Counted from the first letter of the stretch, positions 1 through 8,463 are shown. The stretch is DNA of 64,000 bases from Clostridia bacterium (GCA_017408985.1 JAFQTO010000001.1:62001-126000); one strand, 5' to 3'. The notes: a model not told the origin generated them from the sequence alone. A program made the numbers and translations.

Positions 1-827
1 TCAACTATGCCTCCGCCATGGTCTACCGCAGTATGGGCGCAAAGCGCGTGGTCCTTGGCCGCGAGATGAGTCTTGACGAGATCGCAGAGCTGCGCGCAAA
101 AGTACCCGATGATCTTGAGCTTGAGGCATTTGTTCACGGCGCTATGTGTATGGCCTATTCGGGCAGATGTCTCATAAGCTCCTTCCTCAACAATCGCTCA
201 GGCAACCGCGGCGACTGCACACAGCCCTGCCGCTGGAACTATCATCTGGTTGAGCAGACACGCCCAAACGTATTTCTGCCCATTATAGAGGACGAGCGTG
301 GCAGCGCTATTCTCAGCAGTCACGATATGAACTGTCTAAGCATTCTCGATCAGATTGCCGATGCAGGTATCTGCTCCTTTAAGATCGAGGGCAGAATGAA
401 ATCCCCCTATTACGTTGCGACCGTCACAAACGCCTACCGTCACGCAATCGACAAAACCGGCGACACAGATATGCTTCTCCGTGAGCTCGAAACTATCAGC
501 CACAGACCCTATGCAGACGGATTCTACTTTGGCGAAGTCAAAAAGAACCACAATAATTCGGGAGCATATACGTCCAGTCATATTTTCGTCGGTGTTGTAA
601 AAGAAGTGCTCGGCGGCGGCTTATACAGAGTGGAAGAACGCAATAAATTCTCCAAGGGTGAGACTATAGAGGTGCTCTCCCCTCACACCGTAGGTCTAAG
701 CTTTACGGTCCAGCATATACTTGAAGACGATGCACCCGTTGACAGTGCAAACAAACCTATGAAAGACTACGTTATAAGCTGTCCTCATACCCTCCACGCG
801 GGAGATTTTTTGAGAAAACCCAACTGA
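1..827 (+). CDS. U32 family peptidase/RNA-modification protein, 5' end outside window
   Basis: The frame is already open at the left edge (codons from base 3 read N-Y-A-S-A before the first ATG at 18), so the N-terminal part is missing. Family signatures seen: a GAKRVVLGREMSLDEI segment, a CMAYSGRC motif, NRGDCTQPCRW and FKIEGRMKSPYYVA. The conserved cysteines fit the U32 group (YegQ/TrhP/RlhA-like). Members once called collagenases include RNA hydroxylation factors that use Fe-S chemistry and prephenate (tRNA U34 or 23S rRNA). Which RNA this one acts on is not visible. The gene ends at TGA 825-827, followed by a strong hairpin terminator. Family assignment is firm; substrate is open. Confidence 0.9.
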   Translation, partial: NYASAMVYRSMGAKRVVLGREMSLDEIAELRAKVPDDLELEAFVHGAMCMAYSGRCLISSFLNNRSGNRGDCTQPCRWNYHLVEQTRPNVFLPIIEDERGSAILSSHDMNCLSILDQIADAGICSFKIEGRMKSPYYVATVTNAYRHAIDKTGDTDMLLRELETISHRPYADGFYFGEVKKNHNNSGAYTSSHIFVGVVKEVLGGGLYRVEERNKFSKGETIEVLSPHTVGLSFTVQHILEDDAPVDSANKPMKDYVISCPHTLHAGDFLRKPN

Positions 828-875
828 ATCCAAGCGCAAAAAAGATGTGAAGCTTGGATGCCCGAAAAACAGTTT

Positions 876-910
876 CAGTCCCGACAGAGCCTTCCGTCGG
901 GACTGTTTAT
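876..910 (+). terminator. Intrinsic terminator of the U32 gene
   Basis: Perfect 10-bp stem (CAGTCCCGAC at 876-885 with GTCGGGACTG at 896-905), 10-nt loop, then a short T-rich tail. Confidence 0.85.
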
Positions 911-985
911 TCATATGTCGCAGAGATTTGATATAATAAACCAAACAATTAGATAATCTTAAATTTCAAGGAGGGTGTCAGTGAT

Positions 986-1207
986 ATGAGAAAACTACTT
1001 CCTTATGTTTTGGCGTTGGTCTTGATTATATCTTCATCCGCTTGCAAAAATGTGCAATTATCATACAATGATAATCGACATCAAAACACCGACTTGTCAC
1101 ATCCTATAACCAATCTTGAATTTTGGATAGCCGAATCTGTTACAATTACCAAAGAATGGATCAGAATTCGCGTTGATGTAGAAAATAAGGATGGAATAGT
1201 TTTCTAA
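986..1207 (+). CDS. Small predicted lipoprotein, possibly a truncated remnant
   Basis: A 73-residue product with a lysine/arginine start, a hydrophobic core (LLPYVLALVLIISSSAC) and a lipobox ending in Cys at about residue 20, so export and lipid anchoring are predicted. A good Shine-Dalgarno (AAGGAGGG near 967-974) precedes the ATG. The mature part is only about 53 residues, ends abruptly at VENKDGIVF, and matches no family I recognise. It may be the N-terminal stub of a longer lipoprotein cut by a stop, or a true small lipoprotein. The next gene is convergent and 17 bp away. Confidence 0.55.
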   Translation: MRKLLPYVLALVLIISSSACKNVQLSYNDNRHQNTDLSHPITNLEFWIAESVTITKEWIRIRVDVENKDGIVF

Positions 1208-1224
1208 CCGTTAAATTCCGATTC

Positions 1225-1824
1225 TTATGATAATTTGTCGGTAACTATGCTTATGACATATCCGTCAGCAAAGTAAGTATGTTTGTTGGGAATATCCGAC
1301 AAAACGTTTATATCCCGCAGTTTCGTTATTCCGGTGCCCAGATATTTGAACCACGCTTCCTTAAGCGTCCACACTTCAAAGAACCGTCTGAGAGCGTCCT
1401 CTGACAGATTGCCGCTTTCACCCTTTTTACCTATGACGTACTCAAATTCACTTGTACAGCAAACTCGCTTTACAAGGTTTGATTTTACAGTCTTTATCCG
1501 TTCTACGTCTACTCCGATATTGCATTTCGACGCAACGCACACCACCCGATCTCGACAATGACTGATGCTGAAATATACCGGCGCATTTTCAGCATATGGT
1601 CTACCCTTTTCATCTACGGCAATACGTATATCTGCGGCATCAAGTCCGCTCAAATCGGCAACGGCTTTGCGTGCAAGAAGCCTGCCTGCAAGAGTGCGCT
1701 TTGCCGAGTCTTTTTCTTTGATCTTGTCGATACGGTAACGGTCAGGCTGAGACAGCCCGCCGTATTCCTCAGCAAACTCGTTTGCGTCGATTTCACGAAT
1801 ATTGCAATAATACAGCTTATGCAT
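1225..1824 (-). CDS. 4'-phosphopantetheinyl transferase, Sfp type
   Basis: Transfers 4'-phosphopantetheine from CoA to a serine of carrier proteins. The 199-residue protein shows the family signatures: FSISHC, the Mg-binding GVDVE motif at about residue 107, and WTLKEAWFKY with TGI after it. Its length is slightly below the 220-240 usual for Sfp. Its start codon overlaps the stop of the upstream DUF4438 gene (TGATG at 1822-1826), so the two are translationally coupled. No acyl-carrier, NRPS or PKS gene is in the window, so it may serve fatty-acid ACP or a distant cluster. Confidence 0.9.
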   Translation of the reverse strand: MHKLYYCNIREIDANEFAEEYGGLSQPDRYRIDKIKEKDSAKRTLAGRLLARKAVADLSGLDAADIRIAVDEKGRPYAENAPVYFSISHCRDRVVCVASKCNIGVDVERIKTVKSNLVKRVCCTSEFEYVIGKKGESGNLSEDALRRFFEVWTLKEAWFKYLGTGITKLRDINVLSDIPNKHTYFADGYVISIVTDKLS

Positions 1825-2678
1825 CAGAGAAACATATCGGCGAGGTTGGCTTTTTTGTCAAGCACGGGTTCTATAAGATCGGTCTTGCAGGTCATCAGAG
1901 TAGTTACTCCGGGCCCGTGTCCCGAAACCAGACAGTCGGCATGTACTACAACGCCTATGGTCACAGCGCCGCTGCGGTAGGTCCTGCCAAAGCGGCAGTC
2001 AGCATCCATAATGGCAACGATATCACCGAACCTCAAATCACCCATTCCATACTCCTCAACCATTGCAGGGTCGTTGAGTGTGATATCATAGTCGCCCGAT
2101 GCGCTGTTCCCCGAACCGAGACCTGCGCCCATTATCTTTGCAGAGAATATTTTGGCAACACCAACCTTAAGTTTATCACCGAACTCCTCAATATTCATCA
2201 TGTCCAGCAGCTCGGGACTCATACTGTAAAGAAACACGTCCGGGTAATCCACAAGCTTCATTCCCTGACCGCAGGCCCTGACGGCTATTTTGTCATCAAT
2301 GGCAAGCTTGTCCAGAGTATCCTCGTCAAAATACACCATAACGTGCTCACATCCGCCGTGCTTGCCCGTTATGATGCCCTTTGCTCCTTTTGCATCGCCC
2401 GAGATGACGGTCGCAGTATTACCTATGCAGGAAAGTGTCGCGTAGGCTTCGTTCTTGCTGTCATCCGGGTTGCGGGTGGAAACTCCTGGTTCAAGATGGT
2501 CTGCCACCCAGCCCATACAGCAGTCACCTATTTTGACATTATAGGTTATTCCGCCGATGCCCGTCAGCCAAAAAGGCTGTCCGTCGGTTGTTATCCTTGC
2601 CGCCGATCTTGCAACGGGATGCTGCACCTGACCCTGCACCGAAATAACAGGAAGACGTTCTTTATTTGTTTTGAGCAT
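1824..2678 (-). CDS. DUF4438 domain protein
   Basis: A 284-residue protein that I place in the DUF4438 family from its opening (KERLPVISVQGQVQHPVA), GIGGITYNVKIGD, and a mid-protein GDAKGAKGIITGKHGGCEHV stretch. Structures exist for the family but no function is established as far as I know. No signal peptide or membrane segment is visible, so it is likely cytoplasmic. The ATG at 2678 has an AAGAGG Shine-Dalgarno 8 nt upstream. It is first in a two-gene unit with the Sfp-type transferase, sharing one base with it. That coupling hints at a functional link, but none is described to my knowledge. Confidence 0.7.
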   Translation of the reverse strand: MLKTNKERLPVISVQGQVQHPVARSAARITTDGQPFWLTGIGGITYNVKIGDCCMGWVADHLEPGVSTRNPDDSKNEAYATLSCIGNTATVISGDAKGAKGIITGKHGGCEHVMVYFDEDTLDKLAIDDKIAVRACGQGMKLVDYPDVFLYSMSPELLDMMNIEEFGDKLKVGVAKIFSAKIMGAGLGSGNSASGDYDITLNDPAMVEEYGMGDLRFGDIVAIMDADCRFGRTYRSGAVTIGVVVHADCLVSGHGPGVTTLMTCKTDLIEPVLDKKANLADMFL

Positions 2679-2761
2679 AGCATTTGCCTCTTTTCTTTTG
2701 ATCTTTAGAACATTTTAACACATTCAGGAAAAAAATAATAGTAAAAAAATGAAAATAACTA

Positions 2762-2790
2762 TTGACAAACCATAATCGGTGCGCTATAAT
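2762..2790 (+). promoter_or_regulatory. Full-consensus sigma-A promoter for tRNA-Val
   Basis: TTGACA (2762-2767), 17-bp spacer, TATAAT (2785-2790), matching consensus at every position, 19 bp upstream of the tRNA. Confidence 0.9.
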
Positions 2791-2809
2791 GACAAAGCAC
2801 CTGAGAAAT

Positions 2810-2886
2810 GGACTCTTAGCTCAGCTGGCTAGAGCATCCGCTTGACGTGCGGAGGGTCAGCGGTTCGAATCCGTTAGGGTCCACCA
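2810..2886 (+). tRNA. tRNA-Val (GAC anticodon)
   Basis: Folds as a full cloverleaf: acceptor stem GGACTCT/AGGGTCC, D-arm GCTC/GAGC, anticodon arm TCCGC/GCGGA around loop TTGACGT (anticodon GAC), T-arm with TTCGAAT loop. The 3' CCA is encoded at 2884-2886. It is a single-gene unit with its own consensus promoter and terminator. Confidence 0.97.
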
Positions 2887-2891
2887 GATTA

Positions 2892-2927
2892 ACACACCTG
2901 TCTTCGGATAGGTGTGTTTTTTGTTTT
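2892..2927 (+). terminator. tRNA-Val terminator
   Basis: 11-bp stem (2892-2902 with 2907-2917, one G-T pair) closed by a TTCG tetraloop, then a long T tract. Confidence 0.95.
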
Positions 2928-2999
2928 TGCATCGGATTATTTCTATCTGTCAAGAGTGTATCATCGATATTTTAGATGTTGAATATTAAAATGATTTGT

Positions 3000-3087
3000 T
3001 TGACCAATATTATGTATTATTATACAATTGTAAAAGGCTGAAATATGGTCATTTTTCGTTGACTTTGTTCGTAAAAAGTGTTAAAAT
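3000..3087 (+). promoter_or_regulatory. Two promoters of the acyl-CoA ligase/ior operon
   Basis: P1: TTGACC (3000-3005), 17 bp, TACAAT (3023-3028). P2: TTGACT (3059-3064), 17 bp, TAAAAT (3082-3087). Both read toward the ligase gene at 3170. The stretch from 2928 to 3169 holds no gene, only these promoters and the leader hairpin at 3108-3133. Confidence 0.65.
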
Positions 3088-3107
3088 ATCTGCTGTTGTA
3101 ATTTTGT

Positions 3108-3133
3108 CCTCTGCTTGAGGCAGAGGTTTTTTT
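3108..3133 (+). terminator. Terminator-like hairpin inside the ligase leader (possible attenuator)
   Basis: CCTCTGC (3108-3114) pairs with GCAGAGG (3120-3126) around a 5-nt loop, followed by seven T. It lies downstream of both predicted promoters and 36 bp before the start codon, so it must be read through or relieved for the operon to be expressed. Confidence 0.7.
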
Positions 3134-3169
3134 GTAACTAAATTCTTTGGTTCAGAAAGGTATATTCGT

Positions 3170-4807
3170 ATGGTCATTACTGATTATCTTGAACGGAATG
3201 CCAGATTATACGGTTCGGAGTCTGCTCTTGTTGAGATCAACCCCTCGGAAGAGCGTGATAATGCCGTTACCTGGCGCGATTTTAATCTGATCGAAAACGC
3301 TAATCCCGACGCTCCCTACCGACGCGAAATGAGCTGGCGTGATTTTGATCGGCAGAGCAACCGTTTTGCAAATCTGCTGCTCAGCCGAGGCATCAAAAAG
3401 GGCACAAAAGTCGCTATACTGCTGATGAACTGTCTTGAGTGGCTTCCTATATATTTCGGCATACTCAAGGCAGGATGTATCGCCGTTCCGATGAACTTCC
3501 GTTATTCCTCCGACGAGATCAAGTATTGTCTTGACCTTGCTGATGTTGAAGTTCTGGTGTTCGGCCCCGAGTTTGTCACCCGAATGGATGCAATATGCGA
3601 TGATCTGAGATTTTTGAGGATGATGTTCTTCGTGGGAAGAAACGGTCCTGCATATACCGAGGATTGTATGAGATTAGTCGATTTCTGCTCCTCCAATCCT
3701 CCTCCCATTGCTCTTACCGAGGACGATCACGCAGCGATATACTTCTCCTCCGGTACAACCGGCTTCCCCAAAGCCATACTCCACGATCACAGATCGCTTA
3801 ACTGCGCGTGTATGGTTGAGCAGAATCACCACGGGCAGACACGAGATGACGTGTTCCTCTGCATACCTCCTCTGTATCATACCGGTGCAAAAATGCATTG
3901 GTTCGGCTCTCTGCTGTCAGGCAGCAAGGCTGTCCTGCTCCGCGGCATCAAGCCCGAGTGGATACTCCGTGCCGTCACTGAAGAAAAATGCACCATCGTA
4001 TGGCTGCTCGTACCCTGGGCTCAGGATCTGCTCGATGCTATAGATTCAGGTCACATCGACCTCAACGAATACTATCTTGAACAGTGGAGACTGATGCATA
4101 TAGGCGCTCAGCCCGTACCGCCCAGCCTTATAAGACGCTGGATGGAAAAGTTCCCCAATCATCAGTACGATACCAACTACGGTCTGTCTGAATCCATCGG
4201 TCCCGGCTGTGTACATCTCGGCGTTGAGAACACACACAAGGTCGGTGCAATCGGCAAGGCAGGTTATCTGTGGGAAGTCAAGATCACAGATGATAACGGC
4301 AACGAAGTCTCTCAGGGCGAGGTTGGAGAGCTGCTCGTCCGCGGCCCCGGTGTTATGCTCTGCTACTACAAAAATCCCGATGCTACCAACGAAGTGCTCC
4401 ACGGCGATTGGCTGTGCACGGGTGATATGGCACGTGTGGACGAAGACGGCTTTATCTATCTGGTCGACCGCAAGAAGGACGTTGTTATCTCCGGCGGTGA
4501 AAACCTGTATCCCGTGCAGATAGAAGACTTCCTCCGCGGCTTTGACAAGATCAAAGACGTTGCGGTTATCGGCCTTCCCCATCCCAGACTGGGTGAGATC
4601 GCTGCCGCTATCGTTGAGATAAAGGAAGGGGTCAGCTGTACCGAAGACGAGATCAACGAGTTCTGTGCTTCAATGCCCCGCTACAAACGTCCCAGAAAGA
4701 TCATTTTTGACCGTATTCCCAGAAATCCCACCGGCAAGATCGAGAAGCCCGTACTCCGCAAGAAGTATTGTCAGGGCAGACTTGTTGAGTCCCAGATCAC
4801 CGGCTGA
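3170..4807 (+). CDS. AMP-forming acyl-CoA synthetase, probably arylacetate/acyl-CoA ligase
   Basis: Class I adenylate-forming enzyme of 545 residues. Signatures in order: SSGTTGFPKA phosphate loop near residue 195, NYGLSES adenine motif, GEVGELLVRGPG, WLCTGDMARVDEDGF, the hinge DRKKDVVISGGENLYPVQIE, and the C-terminal catalytic lysine in NPTGKIEKP. Such enzymes join an acid to CoA through an acyl-adenylate. It is followed in the same direction by iorA, iorB and an aminotransferase, so its likely partner is the arylacetyl-CoA/arylacetate pair made there. Direction in vivo (acid activation or CoA-ester use) cannot be read. The start has an AGAAAGG Shine-Dalgarno. Substrate is inferred from context only. 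Confidence 0.85.
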   Translation: MVITDYLERNARLYGSESALVEINPSEERDNAVTWRDFNLIENANPDAPYRREMSWRDFDRQSNRFANLLLSRGIKKGTKVAILLMNCLEWLPIYFGILKAGCIAVPMNFRYSSDEIKYCLDLADVEVLVFGPEFVTRMDAICDDLRFLRMMFFVGRNGPAYTEDCMRLVDFCSSNPPPIALTEDDHAAIYFSSGTTGFPKAILHDHRSLNCACMVEQNHHGQTRDDVFLCIPPLYHTGAKMHWFGSLLSGSKAVLLRGIKPEWILRAVTEEKCTIVWLLVPWAQDLLDAIDSGHIDLNEYYLEQWRLMHIGAQPVPPSLIRRWMEKFPNHQYDTNYGLSESIGPGCVHLGVENTHKVGAIGKAGYLWEVKITDDNGNEVSQGEVGELLVRGPGVMLCYYKNPDATNEVLHGDWLCTGDMARVDEDGFIYLVDRKKDVVISGGENLYPVQIEDFLRGFDKIKDVAVIGLPHPRLGEIAAAIVEIKEGVSCTEDEINEFCASMPRYKRPRKIIFDRIPRNPTGKIEKPVLRKKYCQGRLVESQITG

Positions 4808-4872
4808 TTCAGGAGCTTCACATACGGCAGTATTAATTCCAAATACCTATAACCCGACAGGAGATAGATACA

Positions 4873-6609
4873 ATGAAGACACTTATGCTTGGCAATGAAG
4901 CCGTTGCCAGAGGTTTATATGAGGCAGGCTGCAGCTTCGTATCCAGCTATCCCGGCACTCCCAGCACCGAGATAACCGAGAGCGTAGCCACCTACAAGGA
5001 AGTTTATGCGGAATGGGCCCCCAACGAAAAGGTCGCCATGGAGTCTGCGTTCGGTGCATGTCTCGCAGGCAAGCGCAGCTTCTGCGCTATGAAGCACGTC
5101 GGTCTCAACGTGGCTGCAGATCCTCTGTTCACCATCGCATACACGGGCGTTAATGCAGGTATGATAATCGGCGTAGCCGACGATGCCGGTATGCACTCCT
5201 CCCAGAACGAGCAGGATTCCCGTCACTACGCCAAAGCCTCCAAGATCCCCATGCTCGAGCCCTCCGACTCCTCTGAAGCACTTGAGTATACCAAGCTTGC
5301 CTACGAGCTGTCCGAAAAGTTTGACACACCCGTCTTCATCAAGATGTGCACACGTGTTTCCCACTCACAGAGCATAGTTGAGCTTGGTGAGCGCGTTGAG
5401 TACAGCAAGACCTACGAAAAAAATCCCCAGAAATATATCATGATGCCCGGCAACGCAAAGCGCCGCCACCCCATCGTCGAAGAGCGCACAGGACTTCTTG
5501 CTCAGTGGGCAGAGACCGCCTCCATCAACAGAGTCGAGGCAGGCAAAGACACAAAGATCGGTATCATCACCTCCTCCACTTCCTATCAGTACGTCAAGGA
5601 AGTCTGCGGTGATAAGTACCCCGTACTCAAGCTGGGTATGATTTGGCCTATGCCCACTAAGAAGATCCTCGATTTTGCAAAGAGCGTTGAAACTCTCGTT
5701 ATCGTCGAGGAGCTTGACAGCTTTATTGAAAGTCATTGCCGTGACTTGGGCCTTGAGTGCATCGGCAAGGACAAGTTCCCCTGCATCGACGAGTTCTCCC
5801 AGAACCTTATTGCCGAAAAACTCGGTGAGGTCGTTCAGACAGGCATAAAGCTCGATGCCGTTATCCCCCAGCGCCCCCCCGTTATGTGTGCAGGCTGTCC
5901 CCACCGCGGTCTGTTCTACACGTTGGCAAAGAACAAGGTCACCGCATTCGGTGATATAGGCTGCTACACTCTCGGTGCCGTTCCCCCTCTGGGCGCTCTT
6001 GACACCACGATATGTATGGGCGCATCCATCTCCGGTATGCACGGTTTTGTAAAAGCAGACGGCGGCAAGACCGAGAAGATCGCTGCAGTAATCGGTGACT
6101 CCACCTTTATGCATTCGGGCATGACCGGACTGGTCAATATGGCTTATAACGAGTCCTGCGGTACGGTTATTATCGTTGACAACTCCATTACCGGTATGAC
6201 CGGACATCAGCAGAACCCCACCACCGGCTACAACCTGAAGGGTGACCCCTGCACGAAGATCGATCTTGAGTCTTTCTGCCGGGCAATCGGTATCAAGCGC
6301 GTACGCGTTGTTGATCCTTATGATCTGGCACAGTGTGACGAGGCCATCAAGGAAGAAACATCGGTAAACGAGCCCTCCGTTATTATCTCCCGCCGTCCCT
6401 GTGCTCTGCTCAAGTATGTCAAGCACAACAAGCCTATTATCTCCGACGCCGACAAGTGCGTAGGATGCAAGGTTTGTATGAAGATAGGCTGCCCCGCTAT
6501 CAGCATCGTTGATAACAAGGCGCGTATCGACAATACACTCTGCACGGGTTGCGGTGTATGTGCTCAGCTTTGCAAGTTCGGCGCACTTAAAGGTGCAAAG
6601 GAGGACTGA
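4873..6609 (+). CDS. iorA: Indolepyruvate:ferredoxin oxidoreductase, alpha subunit
   Basis: Catalyses oxidative decarboxylation of aryl-2-oxo acids (indolepyruvate, phenylpyruvate, hydroxyphenylpyruvate) to aryl-acetyl-CoA with reduction of ferredoxin. The 578-residue protein begins with the family's LGNEAVARGLYEAG and SYPGTPSTEI, carries CAGCPHRG and a thiamine-diphosphate region (GDIGCYTLG, GDSTFMHSGMTGL, VDNSITGMTGHQQ), and ends in a two-cluster ferredoxin domain: CVGCKVC with GCP, then CTGCGVCAQLCK. ATG 4873 follows an AGGAGAT Shine-Dalgarno. iorB starts 3 bp after its stop, so the two subunits are co-translated. Confidence 0.96.
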   Translation: MKTLMLGNEAVARGLYEAGCSFVSSYPGTPSTEITESVATYKEVYAEWAPNEKVAMESAFGACLAGKRSFCAMKHVGLNVAADPLFTIAYTGVNAGMIIGVADDAGMHSSQNEQDSRHYAKASKIPMLEPSDSSEALEYTKLAYELSEKFDTPVFIKMCTRVSHSQSIVELGERVEYSKTYEKNPQKYIMMPGNAKRRHPIVEERTGLLAQWAETASINRVEAGKDTKIGIITSSTSYQYVKEVCGDKYPVLKLGMIWPMPTKKILDFAKSVETLVIVEELDSFIESHCRDLGLECIGKDKFPCIDEFSQNLIAEKLGEVVQTGIKLDAVIPQRPPVMCAGCPHRGLFYTLAKNKVTAFGDIGCYTLGAVPPLGALDTTICMGASISGMHGFVKADGGKTEKIAAVIGDSTFMHSGMTGLVNMAYNESCGTVIIVDNSITGMTGHQQNPTTGYNLKGDPCTKIDLESFCRAIGIKRVRVVDPYDLAQCDEAIKEETSVNEPSVIISRRPCALLKYVKHNKPIISDADKCVGCKVCMKIGCPAISIVDNKARIDNTLCTGCGVCAQLCKFGALKGAKED

Positions 6610-6611
6610 AG

Positions 6612-7184
6612 ATGAAAACAAAGAATATTATGATAGTCGGTGTCGGCGGTCAGGGCAGCCTGCTGGCATCCAAGCTGCTGGGACGTATACTGCTCCAGAA
6701 AGGATATGACATCAAGGTATCCGAGGTCCACGGTATGAGCCAGCGCGGCGGAAGCGTTGTTACATACGTCCGATTCGGTGACAAAGTCTACTCCCCCGTA
6801 ATTGACAAGGGCGAAGCTGATTTTATCGTTTCTTTCGAGCTTCTTGAAGCGGCTCGCTGGACAGAATACCTCAAGCCCGACGGCAAGATCATCGTCAACA
6901 CACAGGAGATCAGCCCTATGCCCGTTATAACCGGTGCTGCACAGTATCCTCAGGGTCTGGTACAGCAGATGAAGGATGCAGGACTTGACGTTGACGCCAT
7001 TGATGCACTTGCACTTGCCGAGCAGGCAGGGTCGGCAAAAGCTGTCAACATCGTTCTTATGGGTCATCTCTCCCGTTATTTTGACCTCACAGAAGAAGAA
7101 TGGATGGACGCTATAGAAAAGTCTGTTCCCGCAAAATTCCTCCAGCTCAACAAGACGGCATTCGATCTGGGCCGCAGGGTCTGA
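6612..7184 (+). CDS. iorB: Indolepyruvate:ferredoxin oxidoreductase, beta subunit
   Basis: The 190-residue gamma/beta-type partner of IorA, usual length for the family. The N-terminus shows the glycine-rich GVGGQGSLLASKLLG motif and EVHGMSQRGGSVVTYVRFG, typical of the small subunit of 2-oxoacid:ferredoxin oxidoreductases. Its Shine-Dalgarno (GGAGG) overlaps the end of iorA. The complex is cytoplasmic and oxygen-sensitive, which fits an anaerobe. Confidence 0.96.
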   Translation: MKTKNIMIVGVGGQGSLLASKLLGRILLQKGYDIKVSEVHGMSQRGGSVVTYVRFGDKVYSPVIDKGEADFIVSFELLEAARWTEYLKPDGKIIVNTQEISPMPVITGAAQYPQGLVQQMKDAGLDVDAIDALALAEQAGSAKAVNIVLMGHLSRYFDLTEEEWMDAIEKSVPAKFLQLNKTAFDLGRRV

Positions 7185-7232
7185 GTCCAAAAAACACAAA
7201 ACACCCCACTATTCACAAAGAGGTAATCAACT

Positions 7233-8402
7233 ATGAAGGAAATGAGCAGAAAAAATCAATTTTTTACCGATTCTGTCATCCGCCGTATGACACGTATTTC
7301 CATAGACTGCGGTGCAATCAATCTCGCCCAGGGTTTCCCCGACTTTGATCCTCCCAAGGCTATGCTTGACCGACTCGCTGAGGTCAGCTATCAGGGACCC
7401 CATCAGTACCCCATCACTATGGGAGCACCCAATTTCCGTCAGGCTCTGGCAAGAAAGTGCGGCCGTTTTATGGGTCGTACTCTTGACCCCGACACCGAGA
7501 TCGTTGCAACCATCGGTTCTACCGAGGCTATGGTCGACACTATTTTTGCTCTGACAAATCCCGGTGACAAGATAGCTATGTTCTCCCCCTACTTTGAGAA
7601 CTACCGCGCACAGGCTATTATGGCTGACTGTGAGCCTATATTTATCCCTCTTGTACCTCCCACCTTCAACTTTGACCCCAACGTGGTTGAAGACGCATTC
7701 AAGCAGGGCATCAAAGCCATCCTCATCTGCAACCCCTCCAATCCCAGCGGCAAGGTCTTCACCTACGACGAGCTGAAGTTTATCGCCGATCTGTGCATCA
7801 AATATGACGTCTATGCCATTATGGACGAAGTCTATGAGCACATCATATACGAGGGTCACAAGCATATCTATATGAACAGCATTCCCGGTATGTGGGAGCG
7901 CACCGTATCCTGCTCCTCTCTGTCCAAGACCTACTCCATCACCGGCTGGCGTCTCGGATATGCAATCGCACCCAAGCACATTATGGACCGCATCAAGCAG
8001 TATCACGACTTCAACACCGTTGGCTGTCCCTCTCCTATGATGGAGGCTGCCGTTGTCGGTCTTGATATGCCCGACAGCTACTACGACGAGTTCGGCGCAC
8101 ATTACGCACATATGAAGAAGCTGTTCACCGAGGGTCTTGACCGCATCGGCATCCCCTACACCGATCCTCAGGGCGCATACTTCGTGCTTGCAAACATTGA
8201 ACCCTACCTCAAGAAGGGTCAGACCGACGTAGAGTTCTGTGAGGAGCTTGCACGCAAGGTCGGTGTCGGTGCCGTTCCCGGTACGTCTTTCTTCAGCGAG
8301 CCCGGCATCAACAATATCATCCGCCTGCATTTTGCAAAGGTCGACTCCACCCTTAACGAAGCTCTTGAGCGTCTGTCCAAGATCCGCGAGAAGCTCGGTT
8401 GA
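7233..8402 (+). CDS. PLP-dependent aminotransferase (class I/II), probable aromatic aminotransferase
   Basis: A 389-residue fold-type I aminotransferase. Visible marks: INLAQGFPDFDPP near the N-terminus, ICNPSNPSGKVF, YDVYAIMDEVYEH (Asp for the pyridine nitrogen), and SSLSKTYSITGWRLGY carrying the Schiff-base lysine. It would convert an amino acid and 2-oxoglutarate to a 2-oxo acid and glutamate. Its position directly after iorAB suggests it supplies aryl-pyruvates to IorAB. ATG 7233 is preceded by AAAGAGG; the ATG at 7242 is a weaker alternative. The aromatic specificity is inferred from context. Confidence 0.88.
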   Translation: MKEMSRKNQFFTDSVIRRMTRISIDCGAINLAQGFPDFDPPKAMLDRLAEVSYQGPHQYPITMGAPNFRQALARKCGRFMGRTLDPDTEIVATIGSTEAMVDTIFALTNPGDKIAMFSPYFENYRAQAIMADCEPIFIPLVPPTFNFDPNVVEDAFKQGIKAILICNPSNPSGKVFTYDELKFIADLCIKYDVYAIMDEVYEHIIYEGHKHIYMNSIPGMWERTVSCSSLSKTYSITGWRLGYAIAPKHIMDRIKQYHDFNTVGCPSPMMEAAVVGLDMPDSYYDEFGAHYAHMKKLFTEGLDRIGIPYTDPQGAYFVLANIEPYLKKGQTDVEFCEELARKVGVGAVPGTSFFSEPGINNIIRLHFAKVDSTLNEALERLSKIREKLG

Positions 8403-8426
8403 TATCTAAAACATGATCAGTATACA

Positions 8427-8460
8427 AAAACACACCATCGATATGATGGTGTGTTTTTTG
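8427..8460. terminator. Bidirectional terminator between the ior operon and clpB
   Basis: 13-bp perfect stem (8427-8439 with 8445-8457) with A tract before and T tract after, so it can serve the convergent aminotransferase and clpB. Confidence 0.92.
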
Positions 8461-8463
8461 CTG

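Noticed and set aside
1782..2708. 308-codon open frame on the plus strand
   Set aside because: Antisense to the DUF4438 and Sfp genes, no family similarity. Long antisense frames recur here because codons whose reverse complement is a stop (TTA, CTA, TCA) are rarely used.
5365..6621. 418-codon open frame on the minus strand
   Set aside because: Antisense to iorA, which has unmistakable motifs; the frame is a by-product of codon bias.
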